A stretch of 64,000 nt of DNA, taken from NCBI GenBank assembly GCA_014382585.1, contig JACNJL010000026.1, positions 165,893 to 229,892 on the forward strand, written 5' to 3'. Below the pieces are notes generated by a model. It made no database searches. It was given only the letters and a program-made list of their open reading frames with translations, and had not been told where the DNA came from. Made by a program: the position numbers and the translations under genes. The stretch's first letter is position 1. Each line of letters begins with the position of its first letter. Below are positions 17,691 through 26,279 of the stretch, one piece after another. The stretch is from Limisphaerales bacterium (GTDB lineage Bacteria; Verrucomicrobiota; Verrucomicrobiia; Limisphaerales; UBA1100).

Positions 17691-18866
17691 TTAACGGAAA
17701 CGAATTTTGCGGACGCAGTCGTCGAAATCTTTTGCGCCGGTGAGGATTTTGATCTCCACGCGCATATAATAAATGGGGAGATCCACACGGTCGAGTTTAG
17801 GGAAGCGCACGGCGTCTTTTTGGGTGGTGATGATAACTTCGGCGCGGCGTTTCTTGGCGCGGTTAATCGTGTTGAGTAATTCCTGTTGAGTGAAGCGGTG
17901 ATGATCGGCGAAGCGTTTGGTGTACACCAGCTCGGCACCCTGATCGGCGAGACTGTTTTCAAAACTCTCCGGCTGCGCAATTCCGCTCAGCGTGGCCACC
18001 TTGCGGCCTTTCAGCCATCCGATTTCTTCGCGTTGATCGGGATTGAACACGTCTTGGAAAAAAAGTGGCCAGTGGACGCATTCGATGATGCCCGCCTGCG
18101 GATTATGTTTGCGAATGCGGGCGCGGAGCGAGGCGGTGTCGCCATTGCTTTTGGTGATGAAAATGGTGTCGGCGCGTTTAAGATTTTGGATGGGCTCGCG
18201 CAGGGTGCCGCGGGGGAGGAGTTGCTCGTTGCCGAACGGGAGCTGTGCGTCGATGAGCACAATGTCGCGCCGGCGGCCGGCGAGTTTCCAGTATTGGAAC
18301 CCATCATCGAGCAGCAGCGTGTCGCAGCCGAATTTCTCAATGGCGTAGCGCCCGGATTTCACGCGGTCTTTGTCCACCAGCACAACGACGTCTTTGAGAT
18401 TGGAGGCAAGCATATACGGCTCGTCGCCGGCGTCCTCAGAATTGAGCAGCAGGTTTTTGGCATCGGAAACCACGCGAGGCGGCGTGGTGTCATCCTGAAA
18501 CAGAAGTTTGTTACGCAAACGCTGCAAAAAGGGCGGTGGTTTGGAGCGATATCCGCGCGATAAAATGGCGACTTTGCGGCCGTGATCCTGTAGCACGCGG
18601 GCAAATTTTTCGACGACTGGCGTTTTGCCTGTGCCGCCGACGGTGAGGTTGCCGACGGTGATGACCTGCACGCCAAGGGGATGATCGCGAATGATGCGGG
18701 CCTCGTAAAGCCAACGGCGGCCTTTCACGCCCACGAGGAAAATCTTGGAGAGACAAAAAAGCAGTCCGCGCAAAGCCGTGGCGCGTTTGCCGCGGCGCTC
18801 GTTGAAAATCACCTCCAGCGCGAAGGTTTCAAATTGTTCCTGCCAGGCACGGAGCGTTTCGCGCAT
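17691..18866 (-). CDS. lpxK: tetraacyldisaccharide 4'-kinase
   Basis: A 391-residue LpxK, which phosphorylates the 4' position of the tetraacyl-disaccharide-1-phosphate to make lipid IVA, at the inner membrane. The P-loop reads [20 protein letters not shown] (GGTGKT at residues 77-82), followed by the family's [13 protein letters not shown]-like [19 protein letters not shown] and DIVLIDA segments, then [14 protein letters not shown]. Length is slightly above the E. coli enzyme (328 residues) because of an N-terminal extension, which carries a hydrophobic segment (~residues 33-46). ATG 18866 is the only good start. It opens the lipid A/LPS operon. Confidence 0.95.
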   Translation of the reverse strand: MRETLRAWQEQFETFALEVIFNERRGKRATALRGLLFCLSKIFLVGVKGRRWLYEARIIRDHPLGVQVITVGNLTVGGTGKTPVVEKFARVLQDHGRKVAILSRGYRSKPPPFLQRLRNKLLFQDDTTPPRVVSDAKNLLLNSEDAGDEPYMLASNLKDVVVLVDKDRVKSGRYAIEKFGCDTLLLDDGFQYWKLAGRRRDIVLIDAQLPFGNEQLLPRGTLREPIQNLKRADTIFITKSNGDTASLRARIRKHNPQAGIIECVHWPLFFQDVFNPDQREEIGWLKGRKVATLSGIAQPESFENSLADQGAELVYTKRFADHHRFTQQELLNTINRAKKRRAEVIITTQKDAVRFPKLDRVDLPIYYMRVEIKILTGAKDFDDCVRKIRFR

Positions 18867-18928
18867 TGGGGGAAGTGTGCTGGAGATTTAGCCGCAGTTC
18901 AAGCTAACGAAAAAGAAGCCAACGAACG

Positions 18929-19534
18929 TCAGGCGGTAGCGGCCCGATTTGGGGCGGTAGAATTGGGCGGATTGGGTGGCGTGGCCGATGGGCCTCCGGG
19001 GTCCGTGTTTGGCTGGGGTGAGCGTGGGCTATTGGTGCGGGGTAAACCGGGGTGGGGACGAAGTGGGCGGCCGCTACCGGGACCACCGGGCCGGCCGGGT
19101 TCGGGGTTGATTCGAAAGTGCGGCAGGCGATCAAATGTCCGCGCTTGTTCAGGGGTGAGGAGGGCACGGATTTCTTGTCGAATGCGTTTGTCCTCAACGA
19201 TAATTTGTTCGCGGAAGGGTTTGCCAAATTCGCGCACGCGGTCGTGGCCCGCCTTACGGATTTTGAGCATCTGTATTTTTTGCTCATCGGTGAGCTTGAG
19301 GTGATTATTTAGATATCCGTGCGAGCGAAACATCATCGGGCGCGCGGGTGATTGCGGGAACTCCTTGGGGCCTTTGGAATTAGCCGGTGAAAACTTGCTG
19401 TTCGGATTGATCGGATTCGCTGGGGAGGCCGGATTCAGCGTATCAGAGGGATTGCGGCGGTTGAGTAAATGCCCCGTGCCCACACCGCTGCCGAAAATCA
19501 GCACGGTGGCCAGAATGACCTTCCATTGATGCAT
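18929..19534 (-). CDS. Spy/CpxP-like periplasmic protein with proline-rich tail
   Basis: A 201-residue secreted protein. An N-terminal hydrophobic segment (VILATVLIFGSGVGTGHLL) anchors or exports it. The middle (residues ~75-140) has the two-helix pattern of Spy/CpxP or heavy-metal-sensor proteins: LKLTDEQKIQMLKIRKAG and IRQEIRALLTPEQARTFDRL, with LTPEQ typical of that fold. The C-terminal 60 residues are a proline/glycine/asparagine-rich tail with no fold. It is the last gene of an ECF sigma operon (16 bases from the previous gene), so its likely role is periplasmic stress sensing or chaperoning for that sigma factor. The family assignment rests on pattern only. Confidence 0.6.
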   Translation of the reverse strand: MHQWKVILATVLIFGSGVGTGHLLNRRNPSDTLNPASPANPINPNSKFSPANSKGPKEFPQSPARPMMFRSHGYLNNHLKLTDEQKIQMLKIRKAGHDRVREFGKPFREQIIVEDKRIRQEIRALLTPEQARTFDRLPHFRINPEPGRPGGPGSGRPLRPHPGLPRTNSPRSPQPNTDPGGPSATPPNPPNSTAPNRAATA

Positions 19535-19550
19535 CAGAAATTATTCGCCG

Positions 19551-19907
19551 TTATTCACCGTTAGAATCCGGATCAATGGCCAGCATCACAATGCTTTCTA
19601 AATCCTCTTCACCGGGAGCTTCAAAATTTGCAATTGCCGGAGCGGCGTTGCCTTGCGGTGTGGTGGCACCGGAGCCATCGGTGGGGGCTTTCATCCACAC
19701 GGCCACCATCACCAAAACGGCGAGGCAGGGCACCACGGCTTTCCAAAGTGACTGCGCCCAAACTGACCACGCATCAGCTAAAGCGACGGGGGCCTCTTTA
19801 ATGTGCGCCATAATGCGCTTCTCGAAGGCGTACGGCACCCGGTCATTTGCGGGAATCCCCCGTGTTTCCGTGAGCAATCTCTCTAAAATGTCCTCTGTCT
19901 TCTTCAT
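19551..19907 (-). CDS. small single-pass membrane protein, putative anti-sigma factor
   Basis: A 118-residue protein with a cytoplasmic N-terminal part of about 45 residues (MKKTEDILERLLTETRG...), one membrane helix around residues 50-72 (WKAVVPCLAVLVMVAVW) and a short acidic outside part. It lacks the HxxxCxxC zinc anti-sigma motif. It sits 36 bases after the ECF sigma gene and 16 bases before the Spy-like gene, so by position and topology it may be the anti-sigma partner of that sigma factor. No conserved domain is recognised, and the call rests on context. Confidence 0.5.
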   Translation of the reverse strand: MKKTEDILERLLTETRGIPANDRVPYAFEKRIMAHIKEAPVALADAWSVWAQSLWKAVVPCLAVLVMVAVWMKAPTDGSGATTPQGNAAPAIANFEAPGEEDLESIVMLAIDPDSNGE

Positions 19908-19943
19908 CGTTCTATTATGCAGACGGCCTGTTTGCGGACGCGG

Positions 19944-20528
19944 TTACAGGTACTTTTCCGGGGTCAGCGTGGCGAGGATTTTTTTCATTTTATCCCGTGC
20001 GCGATGGGCCCGCACTTTCACGTTTGACTCCGTAAAATCAGTCAATTTCGAGATTTCTTTCACCGTTTTCTGCTCGATATCGAGCATCGTAATAATCATC
20101 CGATCATCCGGTTTCAGCCCCTCCAGCAGGCGATCGACCAACGTCTTTGCGGCCGATTGATGGGCCTCTTTTTCGCTGTTATCCTCACCCACATTTTCCA
20201 GCCATTCATTTTCTTCAGTGGATAAATCGGTGGCATTCCACTCGCGATTGCGCTGGTGTTTGCGCAAAAAATCATAGCACGTAAACGTCGCCGTCCGCAT
20301 CAGCCAATGCTCAAAAGGCGCATCGCCCCGGTAACTCGACAGCTTGCTGTACGCCTTCATAAACACCGTTTGCACGATGTCCTCCACCTCATCCTCGCGC
20401 CGCGCATAACGGCGCGCAATGGCGAACACGCGCGGCTGATACTTCACCACCAACGGTTCAAAACTATCCGAATTGCCTTCCAGCACCTCCGCGATCAGTT
20501 CTTTGTCCGTTGCACTCGTCGCATCCAT
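19944..20528 (-). CDS. ECF-type RNA polymerase sigma factor
   Basis: A 194-residue extracytoplasmic-function sigma factor. Region 2 reads FEPLVVKYQPRVFAIARRYA...EDIVQTVFMKAYSKLSSY with FEHWLMRTATFTCYDFLRK, and region 4 reads VKEISKLTDFTESNVKVRAH with RARDKMKKILA. Both are in the expected places and the length is normal. It opens a three-gene operon with a putative anti-sigma factor and a Spy-like protein, the usual arrangement for an envelope-stress sigma factor. The EF-hand protein gene upstream on the same strand has its own terminator, so it is probably separate. Confidence 0.93.
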   Translation of the reverse strand: MDATSATDKELIAEVLEGNSDSFEPLVVKYQPRVFAIARRYARREDEVEDIVQTVFMKAYSKLSSYRGDAPFEHWLMRTATFTCYDFLRKHQRNREWNATDLSTEENEWLENVGEDNSEKEAHQSAAKTLVDRLLEGLKPDDRMIITMLDIEQKTVKEISKLTDFTESNVKVRAHRARDKMKKILATLTPEKYL

Positions 20529-20565
20529 CGCGCTATTGATAACAGAGCCAGTGATTCAACCCACG

Positions 20566-20595
20566 AAAAAAGCCACCGAGGTTATCCCCGATGGC
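20566..20595 (-). terminator. rho-independent terminator after the EF-hand gene
   Basis: On the minus strand GCCATCGGGG / CCTCGGTGGC pair around an ATAA loop and are followed by six Ts (plus-strand As at 20566-20571). It sits 20 bases past the EF-hand gene stop and separates it from the sigma operon. Confidence 0.8.
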
Positions 20596-20615
20596 CTGTG
20601 GAATTGGTTTTAAAA

Positions 20616-21890
20616 CTAACGCCCACGCGGACCACGATCACCACCGCGTTGCGGGCCGTGTCCTTTTGGACCACGATCACCGCCGCGTTGAGGGCCGTGT
20701 CCTTGAGGGCCGCGAGCGCCACCACGTTGTGGGCCGTGGCCTTGAGGGCCGCGAATGCCACCGCGTTGTGGGCCGTGGCCTTGAGGGCCAAACTTTGCTT
20801 GGGGCGCGGGGCCGCGTTTGCAATGCGGGCACACTCCGGAAGGCTTGCCTTGCTGCGGGCCACGAGGGCCGCGTTGGCTTTGAGCCATCCGTTGGCGCAT
20901 TTGGATGATGCCGTGTCCCGGGCCTTGTTGGGGAGCGCGACTTTGGCCGAAGCGTTGTGGGCTCATTTGCTGGCGAGCTTGGGCGAATTGCTTGATGCGT
21001 TCGCCGATGGCCTTGCGGATGTCATCGCCCGAAGGTCGATGCTGTTGCGAGTTGCGGCCCCAGTTTCCTTGGGCCGATTGGGCGCGCGCTTCCTGATATT
21101 TTTTCATGCGCTCGGCCCATGCTTTGCGGGCGTCGTCACCTCGTGAGGAAGGCTTGCGGGTTTGGGGTTTGCGATCGCTATCGCGTCCTTGGGCTGCTTT
21201 GGCGCGCGCTTCCTGATATTTTTTCATCCGCTCGGCCCATGCTTTTCGTGCTTCATCACTTCGAGAGGAAGGCTGGAGGGTTTGGGGTTTGCGGTCGCTA
21301 TCGCGATGATTATTTTGGGCCGCTCGGCTGGTGATTTTGGAATGCAGTGCCATGAACTCTTTTTTGTCGATAAAACCATCGCGGTTCGAATCAATCTTTG
21401 TAAAGCCGATCCCTGAGGTCATCCGCTCGGGAGCTTCTTTTACGGAGATTTTTCCGTCTTTGTTTTTGTCGTTTGCCATGAAAATCATCAACGGGTTTGC
21501 TCCGGTGGAGGCGCCATCGCGCCGAGGCACATCGGGCCGCGGGGGCCGTGAAGTTGGGGCATCGGATTTTCTGGAACTTTGTGCCCGCGACGCGTTGTGG
21601 CGCTCGATGGCTTGGCGCGCCCAATCGGCATCGCGGTTGTTGTTTTGCGCGTTTTTCTGTTGGTTATCTGAGAAAAATGCGCGTCGATAAGCCGCTCGGC
21701 CTTGCTCATCGAGGCTGCGGAGGAATGTCATTTTCTCCCGATAATCCAGCGTTCCATCGCCGTTTCGGTCAAATTTTTTGGTGATTTCGCTTTTTGACAG
21801 GGTTTTCGGGCCGGATTGATCATCGGCATTGCCTGAAATCACCGCAATTCCAGCGGTTAACAAGGCGAAGGTAAGTTTACAATTTTTCAT
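20616..21890 (-). CDS. secreted EF-hand protein with Gly/His/Arg tandem repeats
   Basis: A 424-residue exported protein with a Sec signal (MKNCKLTFALLTAGIAVISG). Three calcium-binding EF-hand loops are visible: DRNGDGTLDYRE near residue 41, DKNKDGKISVKE near 141 and DSNRDGFIDKKE near 168. The middle holds two near-identical 40-residue units with ARKAWAERMKKYQEARA, probably helical. The end holds four 13-residue units (GPQGHGPQRGG-x-R), a basic low-complexity tail. The family resembles EF-hand proteins common in Planctomycetota/Verrucomicrobiota, but its role is unknown. It has its own terminator and lies upstream of an ECF sigma operon. ATG 21890 gives a complete signal peptide. Confidence 0.75.
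   Translation of the reverse strand: MKNCKLTFALLTAGIAVISGNADDQSGPKTLSKSEITKKFDRNGDGTLDYREKMTFLRSLDEQGRAAYRRAFFSDNQQKNAQNNNRDADWARQAIERHNASRAQSSRKSDAPTSRPPRPDVPRRDGASTGANPLMIFMANDKNKDGKISVKEAPERMTSGIGFTKIDSNRDGFIDKKEFMALHSKITSRAAQNNHRDSDRKPQTLQPSSRSDEARKAWAERMKKYQEARAKAAQGRDSDRKPQTRKPSSRGDDARKAWAERMKKYQEARAQSAQGNWGRNSQQHRPSGDDIRKAIGERIKQFAQARQQMSPQRFGQSRAPQQGPGHGIIQMRQRMAQSQRGPRGPQQGKPSGVCPHCKRGPAPQAKFGPQGHGPQRGGIRGPQGHGPQRGGARGPQGHGPQRGGDRGPKGHGPQRGGDRGPRGR
20634..20789 (-). repeat. four 39-bp tandem repeats in the EF-hand gene
   Basis: Four units of 39 bases encode GPQGHGPQRGG(I/A/D)R or the variant GPKGHGPQRGGDR. They lie in frame at the 3' end of the gene and are prone to copy-number change. 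Confidence 0.9.
21067..21306 (-). repeat. two 120-bp direct repeats in the EF-hand gene
   Basis: Bases 21067-21186 and 21187-21306 are near-identical units offset by exactly 120, each encoding a copy of the RDSDRKPQT...ARKAWAERMKKYQEARA segment. They are in frame. Confidence 0.85.
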
Positions 21891-22002
21891 TTTTTTCGTG
21901 TTTTCTTTAGTTTTGAGGGAAAACTGGAGCGATTCCCACCTCGGTTGTTTTGGAAGACGTCATTTGGGGGTAGTCGTTACACAATTTTGAAGGCGGTTGG
22001 AA

Positions 22003-22030
22003 TTGACACAATTGCTGTCTTTGCTATTGT
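22003..22030 (+). promoter_or_regulatory. sigma-70-type promoter of rpsU
   Basis: TTGACA at 22003-22008 and TATTGT at 22025-22030, separated by 16 bases, lie 64 bases before the rpsU start codon. The match to the -35 box is perfect. Confidence 0.65.
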
Positions 22031-22062
22031 CCCCGTCCCCGAGGGCCAAAAACCAGCGGGGC

Positions 22063-22092
22063 AACCTAACGGTTTGGAGGTGAATTTAGGTT
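22063..22092 (+). promoter_or_regulatory. rpsU leader hairpin with the ribosome-binding site in the loop
   Basis: AACCTAA (22063-22069) and TTAGGTT (22086-22092) are perfect inverted arms around a 16-base loop that holds GGAGG (22076-22080). The 3' arm ends directly before the ATG at 22094. It could tune access to the start, for example by the protein itself, but no such control is proven. Confidence 0.45.
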
Positions 22093-22093
22093 A

Positions 22094-22291
22094 ATGACAG
22101 AAATTAAACTGAAAAAAGGCGAACCCGTCGAGCGCGCGCTGCGGCGTATGAAGAAGAAGCTCGATCGTGAGGGCACCATCAAGGACATCCGTAACCGGCG
22201 TGCCTTCGAGAAGCCCAGCGCGAAGAAGCGCCGCAAAATGAAAGTGGCGAAGTTCTCCGCGATGCTCGCCGCGCGTTATGCGGAGTATTAG
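22094..22291 (+). CDS. rpsU: 30S ribosomal protein S21
   Basis: A 65-residue basic protein that binds the 30S subunit near the anti-Shine-Dalgarno end. The sequence has EPVERALRRMKKKLDREGTI and RNRRAFEKPSAKKRRKMK, typical of S21, ending in RYAEY. Length is normal for the family. It has its own promoter and terminator and a small hairpin in the leader (see these entries), so it is a single-gene unit upstream of the CCA-adding-enzyme-like gene. GGAGG is 13 bases before the ATG, unusually far, which agrees with the hairpin shortening the distance. Confidence 0.95.
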   Translation: MTEIKLKKGEPVERALRRMKKKLDREGTIKDIRNRRAFEKPSAKKRRKMKVAKFSAMLAARYAEY

Positions 22292-22325
22292 GCCCTGAAT
22301 TTCACGGACCTTTGAATTGAACAAG

Positions 22326-22350
22326 TGCGCCTGCGGGCGCATTTTTTTTT
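22326..22350 (+). terminator. rho-independent terminator of rpsU
   Basis: TGCGCC and GGGCGCA form a short stem around a TGC loop (22326-22341), followed by nine Ts. It is 35 bases past the rpsU stop. Confidence 0.85.
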
Positions 22351-22356
22351 GCCACA

Positions 22357-23679
22357 ATGAATTCACGCGAAATCGCCATCCGCATTCTCCGCACGCTGCA
22401 CACCGCCGGTCACGAAGCGTGGTTGGTGGGCGGCTGCGTGCGCGATGAATTGCGCGGCACCGCGCCCAAGGATTACGACATCGCCACCGACGCGCGGCCC
22501 GGACAGGTTGAGGCGCTCTTTCCCAAAACCATCGGCGTGGGCAAAAGCTTTGGCGTGATGCTTGTGCTCGAAGGCGGAGGGCAATTTGAAGTCGCCACCT
22601 TCCGCGCCGAGAGTGGTTACACTGATGGACGTCGGCCAGATGACGTTACCTTCGGCGATGCCAAGGCCGATGCGCTCCGGCGCGATTTCACGATCAACGG
22701 TCTTTTCCTCAATCCCATCACTAACGAGCTACGCGATTGGGTGGGTGGCGAGGCGGATCTCAAGGCAGGCGTGCTGCGCACCATCGGTGATCCCGCCGAG
22801 CGGTTTGGCGAAGATCATTTGCGCCTTCTGCGCGCGGTGCGTTTTGCCGCGCAACTGGAATTCCAAATCGATCCCGCCACCTTCGCCGCCGTACAAACGC
22901 ACGCGGAGAAAATCACCAAAGTCAGCGCCGAACGCATTCGCGATGAACTACTCAAACTCTTTCGCCCGCCACACGCCGCGCGCGGCTTGGATTTGCTGCG
23001 CGACAGCGGTTTGCTCGAGCACGTGTTGCCCGAAATGATGCTCACCATCGGCTGCGAGCAATCGCCCGAATATCATCCCGAAGGCGACGTGTATAAACAC
23101 ATCCGTTTGATGCTCGATTCGATGCCCGCCGAGGCGGTTGCGGAATTGCCGTGGACGATCCTCCTTCACGACATCGCCAAACCCGCCACCGCCACCGTAG
23201 GCGAAGATGGTCGCATCCATCATTACGGCCACGACAAACTCGGCGCGGAGATGGCCGAAGTCATTCTCGTGCGCCTGAAATTTCCGCGCAAACAAATCGA
23301 CGAAATCGTGTTCACCGTGCGCGAGCATATGCACCTCGCCGTCGCCCCCAAAATGCGCAAAGCCAAACTCCGCCGAATACTGCTGCGTCCCACGTTTGAA
23401 CTCGAACTCGAACAACACCGCATCGATTGCCTCGGCTCGCACGCCAAGCTGGATATTTACGATTTCCTGCGCGCCGAACAAGCCGCCCTCAACGAACAAC
23501 CCGCGCTCATCGAGCCTTTGGTGAGTGGCCGCGATTTGATGGAAATCGGCATCAAACCCGGCCCGCCTTTGGGAAAACTGCTCAACGAAATCCGCGACCG
23601 CCAACTCGCCGAGGAATTTTCCACCCGCGCCGAAGCACTCGCATGGGTGAATGATGCCAAGAAAAAAACTGCCCAATGA
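22357..23679 (+). CDS. cca: tRNA nucleotidyltransferase / poly(A) polymerase family protein with HD domain
   Basis: A 440-residue class II nucleotidyltransferase. The head domain has WLVGGCVRDELRG, DYDIATDARP, FEVATFRAE and DALRRDFTINGLFLNP, with the neck HLRLLRAVRFAAQLEF. The C-terminal HD domain has HDIAKPATAT and a late SGRDLMEIG. The same family covers CCA-adding enzymes and poly(A) polymerases. Length and HD domain favour the CCA-adding or repair type, and bacteria need one copy. The tRNA genes in this window encode CCA, so repair would be its main use. It starts seven bases after the rpsU terminator tract and ends before a response regulator start. Confidence 0.85.
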   Translation: MNSREIAIRILRTLHTAGHEAWLVGGCVRDELRGTAPKDYDIATDARPGQVEALFPKTIGVGKSFGVMLVLEGGGQFEVATFRAESGYTDGRRPDDVTFGDAKADALRRDFTINGLFLNPITNELRDWVGGEADLKAGVLRTIGDPAERFGEDHLRLLRAVRFAAQLEFQIDPATFAAVQTHAEKITKVSAERIRDELLKLFRPPHAARGLDLLRDSGLLEHVLPEMMLTIGCEQSPEYHPEGDVYKHIRLMLDSMPAEAVAELPWTILLHDIAKPATATVGEDGRIHHYGHDKLGAEMAEVILVRLKFPRKQIDEIVFTVREHMHLAVAPKMRKAKLRRILLRPTFELELEQHRIDCLGSHAKLDIYDFLRAEQAALNEQPALIEPLVSGRDLMEIGIKPGPPLGKLLNEIRDRQLAEEFSTRAEALAWVNDAKKKTAQ

Positions 23680-23710
23680 AACTGCCCTCCGCTATCCTGC
23701 GCGCACATTG

Positions 23711-25129
23711 ATGGATAAATTGCTGCTCATCGACGACGAAGCGGACGTGCGCTATTCTTTTGAGCGCATCTTCGGGCAGGAAGCTGGCCTCGAGCTGCAC
23801 ACCGCCGGCAGTGGCGAGGAAGCGCTCGAGCTGATCCCGCAATTGCGGCCGGACCTCGTCATTATGGACGTCCGAATGGGCGGCCTCACCGGCATCGAAA
23901 CGCTGCAACGCCTGCGTGAGTTTGATTCTAAAACGCCGGTTATTTTGATGACCGCATTCGGCACCACCCAAACCGCCATCGCCGCGATGAAACACGGCGC
24001 GTTCGATTACGTGCTCAAACCCTTCGACGTGCCCAAGCTCAAGGAGCTTGTCGCCAACGCCCTCGCCGCCGCGCGCGCGATGAAGCAGGTCGTGTCGTAC
24101 GAGCCGCTGCTGGAAAAAGAAGATTACGATCTGGGCATCATCGGCCAAAGCCCCGCGATGCAGGAGGTTTTCAAAACCATCGGCCAACTCGCCGCCAGCG
24201 ATGCCACCGCGCTGATCACCGGCGAAAGCGGCACCGGCAAAGAACTCGTCGCGCGCGCCATTTACAGCCACAGCCAACGCAGCGACCGCCCCTTTCTCGC
24301 CATCAACTGCGCCGCGATTCCGGAGCATTTGCTGGAGAGCGAACTCTTCGGACACGAAAAAGGCGCGTTCACCGGTGCACATACCCAACGGATCGGCAAG
24401 TTTGAGCAATGCGATGGCGGTACAATTTTTCTCGATGAAATTGGCGATATGACTGCGCCGACGCAAACGAAAATGCTGCGCGTGCTGCAGAGCGGCGCCT
24501 TTGAGCGCGTGGGCGGCAACACGTCCGTGAAAACCGATGTGCGCATCATCGCAGCCACCAATCGACCGCTGGAAAAAGCCGTGGCCGCGCGCGAATTCCG
24601 CGAGGATTTATTTTATCGCCTCAACGTCGTTCGCATTCAACTCCCCGCGCTGCGCGATCGTACGGGCGACATTCCGCAACTCGTCGATTATTTCCTCACC
24701 AAAAATTCCCCCAACCCGCGGCGCCCCAAAACGCTCCAGCCCGACGCCCTCGCGCAGCTTAAATCTCACGATTGGCCCGGCAACGTTCGTGAACTGGAAA
24801 ACGCCATCCAACGCGCACTCGTGATGACCAAAGGCGACGCCATTTTGCTCGAAGATTTGCCACCCGAAATTTTTCAAGCCGCCCCCGATGCCACCCCGCA
24901 AGCCGGCGACGACAATCTTGCCAGCCTTTCCACCAAACTCTTCCAATGGGCGCGCGCGGATAAAACATTGAAGATCATCCCCGCCGTCGAACGCGAACTC
25001 ATCATCAACGCCCTCAAAGAAACCAACGGCAACCAAGTCCAAGCCGCCAAACTCCTGGGCATCACCAGAGCGACGCTGCGCAAGCGGATTGAGAAATTTG
25101 AGATAAGACGTGAGTTGACGGTGGAGTAG
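23711..25129 (+). CDS. NtrC-family sigma-54-dependent response regulator
   Basis: A 472-residue regulator with three parts. The receiver domain (1-~125) has LLLIDDEADVRYS, phospho-acceptor Asp in LVIMDVRMGG, and ILMTAFG/VLKPFDV. The AAA+ domain (~145-375) carries Walker A GESGTGKE, the sigma-54 contact loop GAFTGA, GTIFLDEIGDM and the late R-finger region FREDLFYRLNV. The C-terminal Fis-type HTH has QVQAAKLLGITRATLRKRI. It would activate sigma-54 promoters after phosphorylation by a sensor kinase, which is not in the window. The start is ATG 23711 because the frame's upstream start at 23651 would add a nonconserved leader overlapping the previous gene. Confidence 0.93.
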   Translation: MDKLLLIDDEADVRYSFERIFGQEAGLELHTAGSGEEALELIPQLRPDLVIMDVRMGGLTGIETLQRLREFDSKTPVILMTAFGTTQTAIAAMKHGAFDYVLKPFDVPKLKELVANALAAARAMKQVVSYEPLLEKEDYDLGIIGQSPAMQEVFKTIGQLAASDATALITGESGTGKELVARAIYSHSQRSDRPFLAINCAAIPEHLLESELFGHEKGAFTGAHTQRIGKFEQCDGGTIFLDEIGDMTAPTQTKMLRVLQSGAFERVGGNTSVKTDVRIIAATNRPLEKAVAAREFREDLFYRLNVVRIQLPALRDRTGDIPQLVDYFLTKNSPNPRRPKTLQPDALAQLKSHDWPGNVRELENAIQRALVMTKGDAILLEDLPPEIFQAAPDATPQAGDDNLASLSTKLFQWARADKTLKIIPAVERELIINALKETNGNQVQAAKLLGITRATLRKRIEKFEIRRELTVE

Positions 25130-25170
25130 GTTGGTTGATGGATGATGTAGCCCGGGCCGGTGGCCCGGGT

Positions 25171-25220
25171 GGTAGGGACGCGCTTTGCGCGTCCGTGGAC
25201 ACGCGAAGAACGTCCCAACC
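25171..25220. repeat. GTAGGG-type double-hairpin element, copy 1
   Basis: The ends GGTAGGGAC and GTCCCAACC bracket two hairpins: GGACGCGC-TTT-GCGCGTCC and a partly decayed second one. It lies between the convergent regulator and apbE, three bases from the apbE stop, and may double as a transcript end. Confidence 0.75.
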
Positions 25221-25223
25221 ATT

Positions 25224-26279
25224 TCATCGAGGGAAGCGATCCGTCATCAACACTCGCAATCCCCCGCTTTCATCCATCAACACAAATCGCATTCCAAAAC
25301 GTTCGCCTAATTTCTCTTGGCTCTTTTTTACGCCCATTACGGAGGCGGCGGTGGCGTAGGCGTCGGATTCAAAACAGGTGGGCGCAGTGAGGGTGCAGGC
25401 GGCGATGCCTTGGATGGGTTTGCCGGTGCGGGGGTCGAGCAAATGCCCGTAGCGTTTGCCATCGATGATCATAAAGTTTTCGTATTGGCCCGAGGTGCTC
25501 ATTGCGCCCGAACGTAGTTTTACGGGGGTGCGCTGGCCTTTTTTTTCGGGGTCTTCGAGCCGGATGATCCAGTGTTTTTTGCCGGGTGGGAGTCCGATCA
25601 CACGGAGGTCGCCGCCGGCTTTGACCTTTGCATTTTGGATGCCATGGCGTTGCAGCGCGGCGATGGCGCGGTCCACGGCGTAGCCTTTGCCGAAGCCGCC
25701 GGGGTCGATGGTCATATCGTGCGCGCCTTTGATAAAGTGATTTTCTTTTATTTCTATGTGACGAAAATTCACTTTGGTGAGCACGATGCGTAATTCTCTT
25801 TCGGTGGGCATTCGATAGCCTTCTTTTTTGATGAAGCCCCACAGATCGGCGAGCGGGCGGATGGTGGGATCAAATGCGCCGTCGGTTTCTTTGGCGATGT
25901 CGAGGGCGCGTTGGATGACGGGGGTGAGTTCGGGGCTTAGATCGCCGCTGTCATTGGCGCGGGCGAGGGCGCTGTCGGGGCGATGGATGCTGAGGAGTTT
26001 GTCGGCGCCGCGAAATTCATCGAAAGCAGCGGCGATGGCGGGCTGCGCCTTGGCGGCATCGGCATAAACGGTGATGGAAACAAACGTGCCGAGGTGCGGC
26101 TGAACGCGCGTGACCGGGGCAATGGCTTCCGCGTTAGCGGGCGGCCAGCTTTGGCAGCCGCTTAGCAGACACCAGAGCAGGGCGCAGCACCAACTGCCAA
26201 GTATGGCACACGCGCCGGACGCCTTCGGTGACGTTGCGGCACGAGATGGTGGCACCGGCGATGTTGGCGATATCGTCAT
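25224..26279 (-). CDS. apbE: FAD:protein FMN transferase (ApbE)
   Basis: A 351-residue ApbE, a periplasmic enzyme that moves FMN from FAD onto a threonine of FMN-binding proteins. Family motifs are DPGGFGKGYAVDRAIAAL, GGDLRVIG, GHLLDPRTGKP and the late CFESDAYATAASVMG. An N-terminal hydrophobic run ends with CLLSGCQSW, a lipobox-like site, suggesting a membrane-anchored lipoprotein. The start is uncertain: ATG 26279 keeps the whole signal segment but overlaps the FMN-binding gene by 146 bases; the frame stays open further upstream to 26405. Its neighbour is the probable FMN acceptor. Confidence 0.9.
   Translation of the reverse strand: MTISPTSPVPPSRAATSPKASGACAILGSWCCALLWCLLSGCQSWPPANAEAIAPVTRVQPHLGTFVSITVYADAAKAQPAIAAAFDEFRGADKLLSIHRPDSALARANDSGDLSPELTPVIQRALDIAKETDGAFDPTIRPLADLWGFIKKEGYRMPTERELRIVLTKVNFRHIEIKENHFIKGAHDMTIDPGGFGKGYAVDRAIAALQRHGIQNAKVKAGGDLRVIGLPPGKKHWIIRLEDPEKKGQRTPVKLRSGAMSTSGQYENFMIIDGKRYGHLLDPRTGKPIQGIAACTLTAPTCFESDAYATAASVMGVKKSQEKLGERFGMRFVLMDESGGLRVLMTDRFPR

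Noticed and set aside
20634..20789. 39-bp repeats considered as a CRISPR array
   Set aside because: They are contiguous, in frame and translate to a regular Gly/His/Arg peptide repeat, with no spacers.
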